A DNA stretch of 64,000 nucleotides. Origin: SAR324 cluster bacterium (GTDB lineage: Bacteria; SAR324; XYD2-FULL-50-16). A model generated the notes under the pieces. It saw only the letters and a list, made by a program, of their open reading frames with translations, searched no databases and had not been told where the DNA came from. The stretch is from the NCBI GenBank assembly GCA_028282885.1, contig JANQGX010000005.1:1-64000 (forward strand), written 5' to 3'. The stretch's first letter is position 1, and every line of letters begins with the position of its first letter. The position numbers and the translations under genes were made by a program. Of the stretch, positions 16,005 to 24,533 are shown piece after piece.

Positions 16005-17315
16005 ATGGTGGATCTTATAGAAGCCGAAGACCCGTATCAATCAAAGAGCCGATATAGCTATGCCGATCTGCGGGGGTGTATCAATGCGATTCCGGCACTC
16101 TTCTGGCGAATCGAAGTGGTAAAAAACCGGATAGAGTTTCTTAACCATTACGAAATCGCCGGTCTGGGCAGGAAATCCAACCTGCTGCTGCAAAACCTCA
16201 ACTTCAGGAAAGAGGTTATTCTCGAAGAGGATCTGAAGCTGTTTGATACCTTCATGAAATCCGTCAGCGAACGACAAAGGGCGGATACGGTTTTTCGGAT
16301 CAAGCTCAATGATGGCACCCTGAAGTGGCTGAGAATCACGGGAGCTCCCGATCCGTACAGACCGACCTTCTATTCCGGTTATATCGTGGATATCTCTGAC
16401 ATGCTGGACCTGATTCGGGTTTTGGACAAGAGAGGGACAAGCATCGGAGAGAAAATAGCTCTCTTTGACAATCCTGTGGTTCTGTTCAGTTTTTCCAGCA
16501 AAAAGATCTATGCCATGAATCGCGCTTTTCAGGAATCTTTTGGTATCGATCCAGAGGCTCTCGACCATCTGACAATTCGTGATTTTTTGGGGGAAAACAG
16601 AAACCAGAGTATTGATCGCATTTACGAGGAGATTATTTTTCATCACCAGTGGAACGGAGAGTTGGAATTCAGAGACAACAGCGGGAGGATCTTCGTTGCT
16701 GAAACTGCTATACGGACTGTCGCCAAAGAGGGGAAAAACCTTCTCTGGATATCTATCCAACCCGAAACCACCGAGGATGTCTCTTTTTCCGGTTATCAGG
16801 ATCCATCCGCCGGAAAAGGGCTGTTGGAAAACGACGAGCTGCTGGAGATGCTAAGACTTTCCGCCCGCCAGGGAGACATTATGGAATGCCTCAATGTAAT
16901 CCTGAAAAACCAGCCCGATCAGAACTTGGCGGATTCCATTCTCTATTCGGATATCTATATCAAGGAAGGAAAAGTGATCACCTATGGAGTCGGCCCCTCC
17001 TTTGAATCCCTGCGAATCGGACAGGAATATCCCTACGAGGGGACCATTGCGGAGAATATCGTCAAATTCAAGCTTGACTTCATAATTGTGGAAAACACTT
17101 TAAGGAGTATCAAACCCATCGACTGGGCGTTGTTCATTCCCAGGAAGGTCATGTCCTACTACGCCAAGCCTATCTATAGCGAGGATGTCCTCAGGACCGT
17201 GTTAATATTCTGTTCACAGAAAAAATCGGTTTTTACGGAAGACAACTCCCGCAGTTATGAACCGGTTTTCCCCCTCTTTCGGGAAATCTCAGCTATCTGG
17301 CAGAATTCCAAATAA
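16005..17315 (+). CDS. Orphan PAS-domain sensory protein without an output domain
   Basis: A 436-aa, apparently soluble protein. Residues about 25-130 form a first PAS/PAC unit (LKWLRITGAPDPY, then YSGYIVDISD). Residues about 150-250 form a second PAS unit (FDNPVVLFSFSSKKIYAMNRAF, shown here only in part as a motif). The rest resembles a GAF-like sensor lobe ending ALFIPRKVMSYYAKPIYSED. I see no histidine kinase, GGDEF, EAL, HTH or methyl-accepting region, so it must signal through a partner. GGAG lies 6 bases before ATG. It lies upstream of, and co-directional with, the FadR-type regulator and the membrane-protein/MBL operon, which could be its targets (inference). Confidence 0.65.
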   Translation: MVDLIEAEDPYQSKSRYSYADLRGCINAIPALFWRIEVVKNRIEFLNHYEIAGLGRKSNLLLQNLNFRKEVILEEDLKLFDTFMKSVSERQRADTVFRIKLNDGTLKWLRITGAPDPYRPTFYSGYIVDISDMLDLIRVLDKRGTSIGEKIALFDNPVVLFSFSSKKIYAMNRAFQESFGIDPEALDHLTIRDFLGENRNQSIDRIYEEIIFHHQWNGELEFRDNSGRIFVAETAIRTVAKEGKNLLWISIQPETTEDVSFSGYQDPSAGKGLLENDELLEMLRLSARQGDIMECLNVILKNQPDQNLADSILYSDIYIKEGKVITYGVGPSFESLRIGQEYPYEGTIAENIVKFKLDFIIVENTLRSIKPIDWALFIPRKVMSYYAKPIYSEDVLRTVLIFCSQKKSVFTEDNSRSYEPVFPLFREISAIWQNSK

Positions 17316-17549
17316 AAACAAGCGTTTCAGACTGGTAAAGACGGGCAAAGTCTTGATTCGTTTAATGGATTCAGTTTGAAGTATCCAAAGCCGGTGCGGA
17401 GTTATGAGGTTATTTAACGCAAACGGATACCGGATTTCCGCTCAGTCACCCGGATAACTTGAAAGTATGGTGAAGGAATGCGATGAAGAGTGCATGATCA
17501 CGGTTGTCTTTTTTGTGAAATAGGAGTAAGAGTAAAAGTTCACCTAAAA

Positions 17550-17563
17550 TCGGTACTACCAAA
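17550..17563 (+). promoter_or_regulatory. Candidate operator for the FadR-type regulator (site 1)
   Basis: TCGGTACTACCAAA contains the near-palindrome GGTA-CT-ACC. It lies 30 bases before the regulator start, and the same motif recurs at 18507 in front of the membrane-protein operon. This fits the operator style of FadR-subfamily GntR proteins (short GGT/ACC half sites) and suggests autoregulation. Confidence 0.5.
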
Positions 17564-17592
17564 TAGGATTCACTTCACCTTTCCGGCTTAGA

Positions 17593-18333
17593 ATGGATCG
17601 TAAATCTCAAGTTATCAATCAGCTCCTGAGTTATATCCGGGAGAAACGCCTGCAACCGGGCAAGAATCTGCCATCCGAACGAAAAATGGCGGAAGCGTTC
17701 GGTGTCAGTCGTAATACCCTGCGTGAGGTTATCCGCATGCTGGAAAACAAAGGTTATGTTGAGGTAAGAGCCGGCAGTGGTTGCTATTTGCGAGCTGTTC
17801 CGGACAGAAACCTCAATCCGGAAATGCTCCTGACTCCTAATCCCGTAACTGACCTGGCGGCTCAACTCGAAGCCTGTTATCTGTTTTTTCCGGAAGTGGC
17901 CTCTCTGGCTGCTGAAGAACTGAATGAAGAGGATTTGCAGGAGTTGGAAAAAACCATCGTTGATCTTAGTCAGGCAGTAATCGGTAGGGATCACGTTGGT
18001 TTTGTCAAAAGTGACAGAATATTCAGGAGATTAATTATCGCCAGCCTCAAAAATCCGGTACTGGACAGGATGAACGCTCAATATGAACTGGATAGCGAAG
18101 GCCTTGATCGCTCTTTTGGGCAATTCCCGGAAAAGGAGATCTCCCGTCTTTTCGCCGGTTATGTCAGAGCGCTGGAGGCAATTCGCAGCCGGAACAGGGA
18201 CCGGATTCGATCCATTCTTAAGTATAATCTACTGCTTTTAAGCTTTCTGCTAATGACTTATGCCGATATCCGGTTTTCTCCCCGGATGGCAACCCTTCTC
18301 AAAGAATTTAGTCTTGACGTTAACGGGGATTGA
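17593..18333 (+). CDS. GntR-family regulator, FadR/FCD subfamily
   Basis: A 246-aa transcription factor with an N-terminal winged helix (residues 1-70: QPGKNLPSERKMAEAFGVSR, then NTLREVIRMLENKGYVEVRAGSG) and a C-terminal all-helical FCD ligand domain. In FCD proteins an Asp and three His usually bind a metal. Here the first His position reads DRIFRRL and the later His positions are not occupied, so ligand binding is probably metal-free (by-eye alignment). The start follows a weak ribosome-binding site. It sits directly upstream of the membrane-protein/Tat-MBL operon, and matching GGTAxxACC sites precede both its own gene and that operon, so it is their likely regulator. Confidence 0.85.
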   Translation: MDRKSQVINQLLSYIREKRLQPGKNLPSERKMAEAFGVSRNTLREVIRMLENKGYVEVRAGSGCYLRAVPDRNLNPEMLLTPNPVTDLAAQLEACYLFFPEVASLAAEELNEEDLQELEKTIVDLSQAVIGRDHVGFVKSDRIFRRLIIASLKNPVLDRMNAQYELDSEGLDRSFGQFPEKEISRLFAGYVRALEAIRSRNRDRIRSILKYNLLLLSFLLMTYADIRFSPRMATLLKEFSLDVNGD

Positions 18334-18506
18334 TCATCGTCAAGTTCCAAGCTGATTCGGAGACGATCCGGGTCCGTCTCCCTTACAGCGGCTCATCACG
18401 TCTTTAATTCACCAGTTGCCAGCCCCTCCCAAGTTTTTCCTGGATTTCTTCTTCCTGTCGATTTCCAGAGGCTCTATCGTTCAGGCATTTTATCATATTT
18501 GAAAAA

Positions 18507-18625
18507 TTGGTACTACCGAATTTAAGAATTCTGATCGAGTTGAACTATTTTCCTCTTGCTTTCCAAAATATTTTTGTTCAAACTCTAATTGGTAGATCCA
18601 AAAAAGAGTACCAAATAGTACCAAA
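18507..18625 (+). promoter_or_regulatory. Operator array upstream of the membrane-protein/MBL operon
   Basis: Three elements lie in 120 bases: TTGGTACTACCGAA at 18507-18520 (same core as site 1), TTGGTAGATCCAA at 18589-18601 (palindrome with a variant centre), and two direct AGTACCAAA half sites at 18607-18615 and 18617-18625, spaced one helical turn apart. The array ends 65 bases before the membrane-protein start. The rest of 18334-18690 shows no gene. Confidence 0.55.
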
Positions 18626-18690
18626 GCATGATTTCTATTAGATTAAGCACGTAACCTTTCCATTTTTCAAAAATTACGAGGAGCAAAAAG

Positions 18691-20109
18691 ATGGAACGAT
18701 ATGGAACGAATTACCTGGAGGAACGCAAGCTAGTAAAGCGATGGGGTGGTCCCGTACCGGCTTTGGTTTCCCTGGTTTTAACCCTGGCTGTTTTTTATGC
18801 AACCTGGTGGATATTTCAGGACCCGCGCGGTTGGCTGAGGATGTACACCCCTTATGTGGGATACATGTACACCCGTTGGTGGTTGATTGTTCTGATCTGG
18901 ATGGTCTATCTGTTCAATTTCTGGCCGTTTCGGAGAAGCTGGCTGGACAGGGCGCATCCGATCTTTAAGGGAGTTGTGTTAACCGTGATTTCAGTGGTCG
19001 TTCTTCTGATTCTGATCAAAGGATTCTTCGAGGGGATTTTGGGGAATTACGGTCTGGCTTACTTCAATCCGGAACAGCTTTCCAAGCTTCCCGGGGTGAC
19101 CGAGTTCTTTGCTATTGAATACGCTGCGTTGGCCTGTCTTATGTTTGCGGCTATTGCTTCCTGGTTGAGTCCCGCCTGGGTCGTGGCCATGGAAGAATCT
19201 CCCTGGCAGAAGCTGACCCAACCTACCAAGGGAATCACGATCCTGATAGCCACCTTCTTTCTGAGTACCATTGTGTATTTTATCACCATGCATCCACATA
19301 TGGGGATTCTTTATCATCCCTGGCAGTATTTCACCTCTATCGCACCACCTTATTGGGAGAAATTTGCCGATACGGTATCCGGTAACTTTCATGTCTCCTG
19401 GATTATGTGCTGCACGGTATCGGTTTGGCTGGTTGAAACCATCTGGGAGCGCTATCCCTTCTGCCTGATCAAAAAGGACTGGCCGAGACGTCTGGCGACC
19501 TTTTTCGGAATTATCGCCATCGCCTTCGCCTTGCATTTTTTTCTCTATTTTGCGCAGGAACTGACCTGGGGAGAAGCGATTCGGGGTACAAGAAGGGCTT
19601 TTGCACCGGATTGGAGATGGTTGCACGTTGGAGAAATGGCCATTTTCTGGCTTGTTCCGGCCCTGTTTCTCACTTTTTATTGTGGAAACTGGCCAAAAAA
19701 GTACAGCCTTCCGGTTAATGTGCTTATCAGAACGGTTGTGACCATTCTGGCAGGCATGCTGTTCTACATTTTCTACTACAAAACGTCTCACCTGTTCCTC
19801 GGAACCCAGAAAGGTTTTTCCCATCCGCAGCAGTTCCCCATGATTCCGACGATTTGGTTGATCAATATCTGGCTGGTTCATCACTGGTTCATGGATAACT
19901 GGCCGGCCTGGAAAATGGTACCTAAGACTGCAGGCGAGATCGCCGCGGATGAAAAGAAGAGAGAAGACTATCTGGCGGATGTCAAATGGACACCCAGGTT
20001 TGGAAGAGGACTGGGAGCCGGTCTGTTGGCCGGGGTTGCATTTTATTTCATTACTATCTGGGCATTGCCGGGTATTTACGCTGCCATTGATATTATTCCC
20101 AAGAACTAG
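18691..20109 (+). CDS. Uncharacterised 11-helix integral membrane protein
   Basis: A 472-aa membrane protein that I cannot assign to a family. Hydrophobic segments lie at about residues 21-42, 62-80, 93-112, 140-165, 180-200, 224-241, 259-279, 301-321, 333-353, 375-393 and 433-452. It is rich in Trp and Tyr and has membrane-adjacent His residues: MHPHMG, YHPWQYF, LHFFLYFAQEL, WLHVGEMAIFW and VHHWFMDNW. These could bind haem, quinone or metal (inference). There is no ABC, antiporter or oxidase signature. A GAGGAG ribosome-binding site is present. The Tat-exported MBL-fold protein follows after 17 bases, so the two are co-transcribed and perhaps form a membrane/periplasm unit. It is probably controlled by the FadR-type regulator through the array just upstream. 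Confidence 0.7.
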   Translation: MERYGTNYLEERKLVKRWGGPVPALVSLVLTLAVFYATWWIFQDPRGWLRMYTPYVGYMYTRWWLIVLIWMVYLFNFWPFRRSWLDRAHPIFKGVVLTVISVVVLLILIKGFFEGILGNYGLAYFNPEQLSKLPGVTEFFAIEYAALACLMFAAIASWLSPAWVVAMEESPWQKLTQPTKGITILIATFFLSTIVYFITMHPHMGILYHPWQYFTSIAPPYWEKFADTVSGNFHVSWIMCCTVSVWLVETIWERYPFCLIKKDWPRRLATFFGIIAIAFALHFFLYFAQELTWGEAIRGTRRAFAPDWRWLHVGEMAIFWLVPALFLTFYCGNWPKKYSLPVNVLIRTVVTILAGMLFYIFYYKTSHLFLGTQKGFSHPQQFPMIPTIWLINIWLVHHWFMDNWPAWKMVPKTAGEIAADEKKREDYLADVKWTPRFGRGLGAGLLAGVAFYFITIWALPGIYAAIDIIPKN

Positions 20110-20126
20110 AGAAATGGAGGAGACAA

Positions 20127-21293
20127 ATGTCTGATAATACAACAAGTCGACGGGATTTTTTAAAGGGCTCCGCCATGGGAATCACAATCGGTGCCTTCGC
20201 CACCATGGGTGTTTTTTCCTATTCCCCCTGGCGAAAATCCTATTTTACCGAGGCTGAGAGGAAACAGGTCGATATTGGCGTCTGTAAAAGTGTCAAAGTG
20301 ACCAATATTTCGGAAACGAGTTGGTTCGACAACGCTACCTTGATGCACGATATCAAAAATGCCGGGGGTCTTCTGGTTAACCAGTATGACTATAACTGGC
20401 CTCCTTTTGGCAATGGCAAGGGGCTGGGTAAGGGCTCCTACCAGGAAGGAATGAGCAAGCTGAAACAATATCTTCCCAACAATCTGGAAAAGGCCTGGGA
20501 AATCATCCAGGATAATTGTGTCAGTGTTGACAACGCCGGTGGTTATGCTGCCCTGATCGAGGTTGAGGAGATGAGTGGCAGAAAGAGGAAGTTTCTGCTG
20601 GACACGGGCTGGTCCTACGCCTGGACGGATGAATGTTTCAAGCGTGAAGGGATCGACAAAATGCTGGAGAACAGGGAAATCGAAGCACTTTTTATTTCCC
20701 ACGAGCATTTTGACCACTATTGGGGACTGCCGGTTACCCTGAAGTATGATGATCGGATTCCCATTTATTGTCCGGAGGGTTTTTACGAGGAAGGTCGTCA
20801 ATACATCAAGGATTGTGGTCACAAGGGTGAGGTCACCTATGTAAAACCGGGGCTGAACAAGGTAATTCCCGGGTTTGCTTCCTATGTTTTTGCAATCCCC
20901 ATTATTTGCCGCGTATTCGGAGAGCAATCCCTTTACTTCAACGTCAAGGACAAAGGGCTGGTCAGTGTAACCGGCTGTTGTCACCAGGGGATTATCCGTT
21001 TTGCCGAGACCGCCTATACCGAGATTCAGTATGAAAACGACAACTTATACGGAATCTACGGAGGGCTGCATATCTCCCCCTTTGATGATTGGGATCCGAA
21101 ATATGACGATCTTGTCATTTCACTGGGCAAATATGGTTTCGAAAAAGTGGGTTGTAACCACTGTACAGGCGTGCTTTGTGCCAAGAAATTCATTGCTGCA
21201 GGATACCCGGTTATCAGAGGCACCGCGCAGCATCGCTCAAAGGATACCGCCTATCTTGGCAACGGGGATACCATCGAGTTCGGCAACGTTTAG
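20127..21293 (+). CDS. Tat-exported metallo-beta-lactamase-fold protein (COG1237-like)
   Basis: A 388-aa protein with a twin-arginine signal (TSRRDFLKGSA, residues 6-16, then a hydrophobic stretch), so it is exported folded, probably with metal already bound. The MBL-fold core shows the metal motif SHEHFDHYWG (about 191-200), then TGCCHQGI (282-289), GGLHISP (322-328) and GCNHCTG (342-348). This order matches the COG1237 branch (MJ0301/TM0207-like, often named after a dihydropterin enzyme) more than beta-lactamases. The cysteine pairs next to the histidines are unusual. A GGAGG ribosome-binding site precedes ATG. It is co-transcribed with the 11-helix membrane protein and followed by a CobW-type GTPase gene that may supply its metal (inference). 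Substrate unknown. Confidence 0.75.
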   Translation: MSDNTTSRRDFLKGSAMGITIGAFATMGVFSYSPWRKSYFTEAERKQVDIGVCKSVKVTNISETSWFDNATLMHDIKNAGGLLVNQYDYNWPPFGNGKGLGKGSYQEGMSKLKQYLPNNLEKAWEIIQDNCVSVDNAGGYAALIEVEEMSGRKRKFLLDTGWSYAWTDECFKREGIDKMLENREIEALFISHEHFDHYWGLPVTLKYDDRIPIYCPEGFYEEGRQYIKDCGHKGEVTYVKPGLNKVIPGFASYVFAIPIICRVFGEQSLYFNVKDKGLVSVTGCCHQGIIRFAETAYTEIQYENDNLYGIYGGLHISPFDDWDPKYDDLVISLGKYGFEKVGCNHCTGVLCAKKFIAAGYPVIRGTAQHRSKDTAYLGNGDTIEFGNV

Positions 21294-21306
21294 GTTTATC
21301 TCTCCC

Positions 21307-21356
21307 TACCCGGACCCGGCTTCATTATCTCCATCAGCCAAAGCCGGGTCCGGGTA
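21307..21356 (+). terminator. Strong 16-bp hairpin after the MBL gene
   Basis: A perfect 16-bp GC-rich stem (21307-21322 with 21341-21356) closes an 18-base loop, 14 bases after the MBL stop. No long T-run follows, so it may act as an attenuator or mRNA 3'-end protector that lowers expression of the downstream CobW-type gene rather than a full stop. Confidence 0.6.
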
Positions 21357-21413
21357 ACATTTAACGGATGGTTTAACCTGTATATCCGCTTAACCGGTAT
21401 TTTTCCATGGAAC

Positions 21414-23351
21414 ATGATAAATACCAAAACTGCTGGTGTTAATCCCATGAACATTTCTGAAATTCATCCTAATTTCAATGTGGCAACTCCTGAGGCGGGG
21501 ATTCAGGAGCTGTTGCGTTCGATTCTGATCAGAACCAACCTGATTCCGGGTATACGTTATCGCATCGGATGGAGGGGGCTCAAGGACTCTTCTCATGGTA
21601 TGGAAGCCTGGACTGCCCGAATAGATGGATTGCCCGGAATTTTCGGAATCTCCTTTGAGAGAAACGACCTGAAGAACGATTTACAGACCGGCCGGTTTGC
21701 CCTCTATTATTTTCCATCCCCTGAAGAGGAGTTGATTGAACGGCTGTCGGTAAAGGCAGGAATCCAAGCTCAACAACAGGACTACCTGGAGAAGGTTCGT
21801 GATTTCCTCAGGCATCCCGAGTTTCAGGGCATGTTCTTCATCGGATCGGTTCGGCTCATGGTCAAGTCCGGTGGTAAACAATTGATGCTTGAGTTGGAAA
21901 GTATGACCCGCCAGATCGTTATCTCCAAAAACGGTATTACGCTTCCTGCAGGAGATGAGGGGGTTGAACTGGTTCCTCCCGATGGAATCGATCAGGATTT
22001 CCCTGCTTTTGATACGGCCTATCGATTCTTCCGGGTGCTGGCCGCTTCTCTGACCTTTAACCTGGGAGAACCGCCTGTTTTTCTGGATTGCTATCAAAGC
22101 CCCGGGCCTGAATATGTCTCGGATGCGGCAACCGGGCTATGTCACCAGGTGGAGTCATCAAGAGCTGAAATGCGGTCCGTCTGCCTGGGTTTTGGATTGG
22201 TGGAGGCAAAGAGGGATCCGACCAATACTAAAGAAAATAAAGGGAAGTTCCGACTTCTGAATTCCTTGAGTGAGGGCGAAACGGTTCCCAAGGAGTATGT
22301 CGATGAATTATGGTGGGAGGCCCATCGCATCGGGAATTTCAGCGCTGAAAGCGGGGAACTGTCAGGAATCGATAATAGACCTCAATTGATTCTGGTGACA
22401 GGCTTCCTCGGTTCGGGAAAAACCAGCTTCCTCCAGCATTTTATCGAATACCAGGGTCAAATGAACCGGTTCACCGCCGTGATTCAAAATGAAATCGGTG
22501 AAGTAGGACTCGATGCCAAATTATTGGACCAAGGGTATGCGGTTACCGAAATGGACGAGGGTTGTGTGTGTTGTACCCTGGTGGGTAATCTAAAGGCGGC
22601 TGTTAACGGTATCCTGAAAGAGTACCGACCTGACTTTATCATCCTGGAGACGACCGGTCTGGCCAACCCGTTTAACTTGCTGGACGAACTTGACGAACTG
22701 AAAGAAATTCTACGCTTTGATTCGGTAACAACCCTGGTGGACGGCCTTAACATTGAAGAATCTCTGGATCGGTATAATACGGCGGTCAATCAGGTCAAGG
22801 CTTCCGATCTTATTATCCTGAATAAGGTGGACCTCCTGGACAGTGAAAGTATCAAGCGGATTACCCGGATTCTGCGTCATCTTAATCCCGGTGCCCCGAT
22901 CATTAACAGTAGCTACGGCGATGTTAATCCGGCGCTGTTGTTTGACCCGGGATTAACCAACCGGTCCACCTGCCAGGGGGAAGGACCGAATAACACGAAA
23001 GCCTCAGATTGCGGGTGTCACAATCATTATCACAACTCTGAAGATCATCATCACCATTCCCATATGAGTGATGATCTTTCCGCACTGAAAATCGATTTTT
23101 CAAATGCTGTGGACAAGGATCGACTGATTGGTGCGCTCTCTGAAATTCCGCAATCCGTTTATCGAATCAAAGGGGTGATCGATCTTCAGCAATACGACTA
23201 TCCCATGCTCGTACAGTTTGTTGGGGGCAGGTATGAGATTAGTCGGTATCCGGATGCAGACTTTAACGAACGGTACCTGATTGTGATTGGTCAGGATCTG
23301 ACTGATAGTTTCTCCGGCAAATCCTTCAAATCCAGCCTGGAAGTTGTATAG
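21414..23351 (+). CDS. CobW/COG0523 GTPase with a large unknown N-terminal domain
   Basis: A 645-aa fusion. Residues about 325-645 form a G3E-family metallochaperone GTPase: Walker A GFLGSGKTSF (330-339), QNEIGEVGLD, the metal motif GCVCCTL (C384, C386, C387), LETTGLANPF, the guanine motif NKVD (470-473), a His-rich loop CGCHNHYHNSEDHHHHSH (543-560 region) and a C-terminal CobW domain with VYRIKGVIDL. Residues 1-315 have no domain I recognise; they contain GLCHQVESSRAEMRSVCLGF, a Cys/His-bearing stretch. Usual CobW proteins are 300-400 aa, so this is nearly double. It follows the Tat-MBL gene by 120 bases beyond a hairpin and probably belongs to the same regulated group, delivering Zn or a similar metal. 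The ribosome-binding site is poor; the internal M12 is another possible start. Confidence 0.8.
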   Translation: MINTKTAGVNPMNISEIHPNFNVATPEAGIQELLRSILIRTNLIPGIRYRIGWRGLKDSSHGMEAWTARIDGLPGIFGISFERNDLKNDLQTGRFALYYFPSPEEELIERLSVKAGIQAQQQDYLEKVRDFLRHPEFQGMFFIGSVRLMVKSGGKQLMLELESMTRQIVISKNGITLPAGDEGVELVPPDGIDQDFPAFDTAYRFFRVLAASLTFNLGEPPVFLDCYQSPGPEYVSDAATGLCHQVESSRAEMRSVCLGFGLVEAKRDPTNTKENKGKFRLLNSLSEGETVPKEYVDELWWEAHRIGNFSAESGELSGIDNRPQLILVTGFLGSGKTSFLQHFIEYQGQMNRFTAVIQNEIGEVGLDAKLLDQGYAVTEMDEGCVCCTLVGNLKAAVNGILKEYRPDFIILETTGLANPFNLLDELDELKEILRFDSVTTLVDGLNIEESLDRYNTAVNQVKASDLIILNKVDLLDSESIKRITRILRHLNPGAPIINSSYGDVNPALLFDPGLTNRSTCQGEGPNNTKASDCGCHNHYHNSEDHHHHSHMSDDLSALKIDFSNAVDKDRLIGALSEIPQSVYRIKGVIDLQQYDYPMLVQFVGGRYEISRYPDADFNERYLIVIGQDLTDSFSGKSFKSSLEVV

Positions 23352-23407
23352 GTCCGGCTGAACAGCAGGTTATCAAAAGGTTGGGAGTGGTGGGGCACCA
23401 TTCTCAA

Positions 23408-24427
23408 TCAAACATTAAACCTGAAATTAATAATATCACCATCCTTGACAGGGTAGGTTTTTCCCTCCAATCGGACCGTACCGGCTTTCCTTGCGTCAGC
23501 AAAGGTTCCGGCAGCCATCAGATCATCGTAGAACAGGACCTCGGCCCGAATAAATCCCTTTTTGATATCGGAGTGAATCACATCTGCCGCGTCAACCGCC
23601 ACGGTTTCCCTGCGTATGGTCCAGGCTTTTACTTCATCTTCCCCAACCGTAAAAAAGGAGATCAATCCCAAAAGGTCGTAGGATTTTTTGATCACACGAT
23701 CCATGGCAACCTCTTTGATATCAAACTCGATCAGAAAATCGGCCGCATCCTCTTCCGGCATTTGGGCCAACTCCTGTTCCAGCTTGCCTTTGATCACCAT
23801 ACAGTCTTCGTTTTGAACCAACACTCCGGCATCAGGCATTTCATCGTCGTCATCGGCATTGTTAAACAGGATCAGCGTCGGTTTACCGGACAAAAAGGTA
23901 AATCCTTTAAGCAGGGGTGATCGGGCCAATTTCTCTTTTTTTCGGAGAGGGATCTCATTCTCCAGGGTTTCCAGACATTCCTGCAGCAGGGAGTATTCCT
24001 CATCGTTGACCTTTCGCCCTCTTTTCTTTTCCGTATCCAGGGTTTCCAGGCGTTTTTCTATCACAACCTGGTCGGCCAGCATCAGTTCCTGATCCAGGTG
24101 ATTGAAATCAGCGGTAATATTGGGGGCCTCGTTGGCAAAATCGGGGAAATTTCGGATCACGTGAATCAGGGCATCACAATCCCTCACCTGGTTCCAGATA
24201 GCCTGCTTTTTCTGGTCTAATTTTCCGGGAAGAAAATACTCGACCTGGGCATAGATCGTCTTCTTCGGTTTGTACATTTCACTCAGGATTCCCACCCTCT
24301 CATCCGGTACGGTGATGGTTCCGATTCTGTTTTCAGACTTGTTGGTGACTTCGGGGAAATTCCTGGTCAACGTTTCGAAAATGGTTGTCTTCCCGGAACC
24401 GGGAAGACCAATAATGCCTAATTTCAT
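23408..24427 (-). CDS. ychF: YchF/OLA1-type P-loop NTPase
   Basis: Translation-associated ATPase/GTPase of the Obg-related YchF family, cytosolic, ribosome-linked. The 339-aa protein has Walker A GLPGSGKTT (residues 7-15), a switch region RIGTITVPDERV with PKKTIYAQVEYFLPG, and a C-terminal TGS domain (HSDIKKGFIRAEV then GDIINFRFNV). At about 340 aa it is slightly shorter than E. coli YchF (363 aa). The PGK in place of the usual VDIAGLVKGA, and the spread base-specificity motif FNNADDD, mark it as a divergent branch. An AGGA ribosome-binding site supports the start. It converges with the CobW-type gene. Confidence 0.85.
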   Translation of the reverse strand: MKLGIIGLPGSGKTTIFETLTRNFPEVTNKSENRIGTITVPDERVGILSEMYKPKKTIYAQVEYFLPGKLDQKKQAIWNQVRDCDALIHVIRNFPDFANEAPNITADFNHLDQELMLADQVVIEKRLETLDTEKKRGRKVNDEEYSLLQECLETLENEIPLRKKEKLARSPLLKGFTFLSGKPTLILFNNADDDDEMPDAGVLVQNEDCMVIKGKLEQELAQMPEEDAADFLIEFDIKEVAMDRVIKKSYDLLGLISFFTVGEDEVKAWTIRRETVAVDAADVIHSDIKKGFIRAEVLFYDDLMAAGTFADARKAGTVRLEGKTYPVKDGDIINFRFNV

Positions 24428-24533
24428 GTTTTTCCTGTAACTAAACTGTGTTCGAGCGTGATTTTAAATCGAGTTGGTGGGTTTTGTACACATTCGCTGG
24501 GAGAGAAGACGAGGTTATAACAAATTCGGCTCC

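Noticed and set aside
23018..23075. His-rich stretch as a possible simple-sequence repeat
   Set aside because: It is the in-frame metal-binding loop of the CobW-type GTPase, a normal feature of that family.
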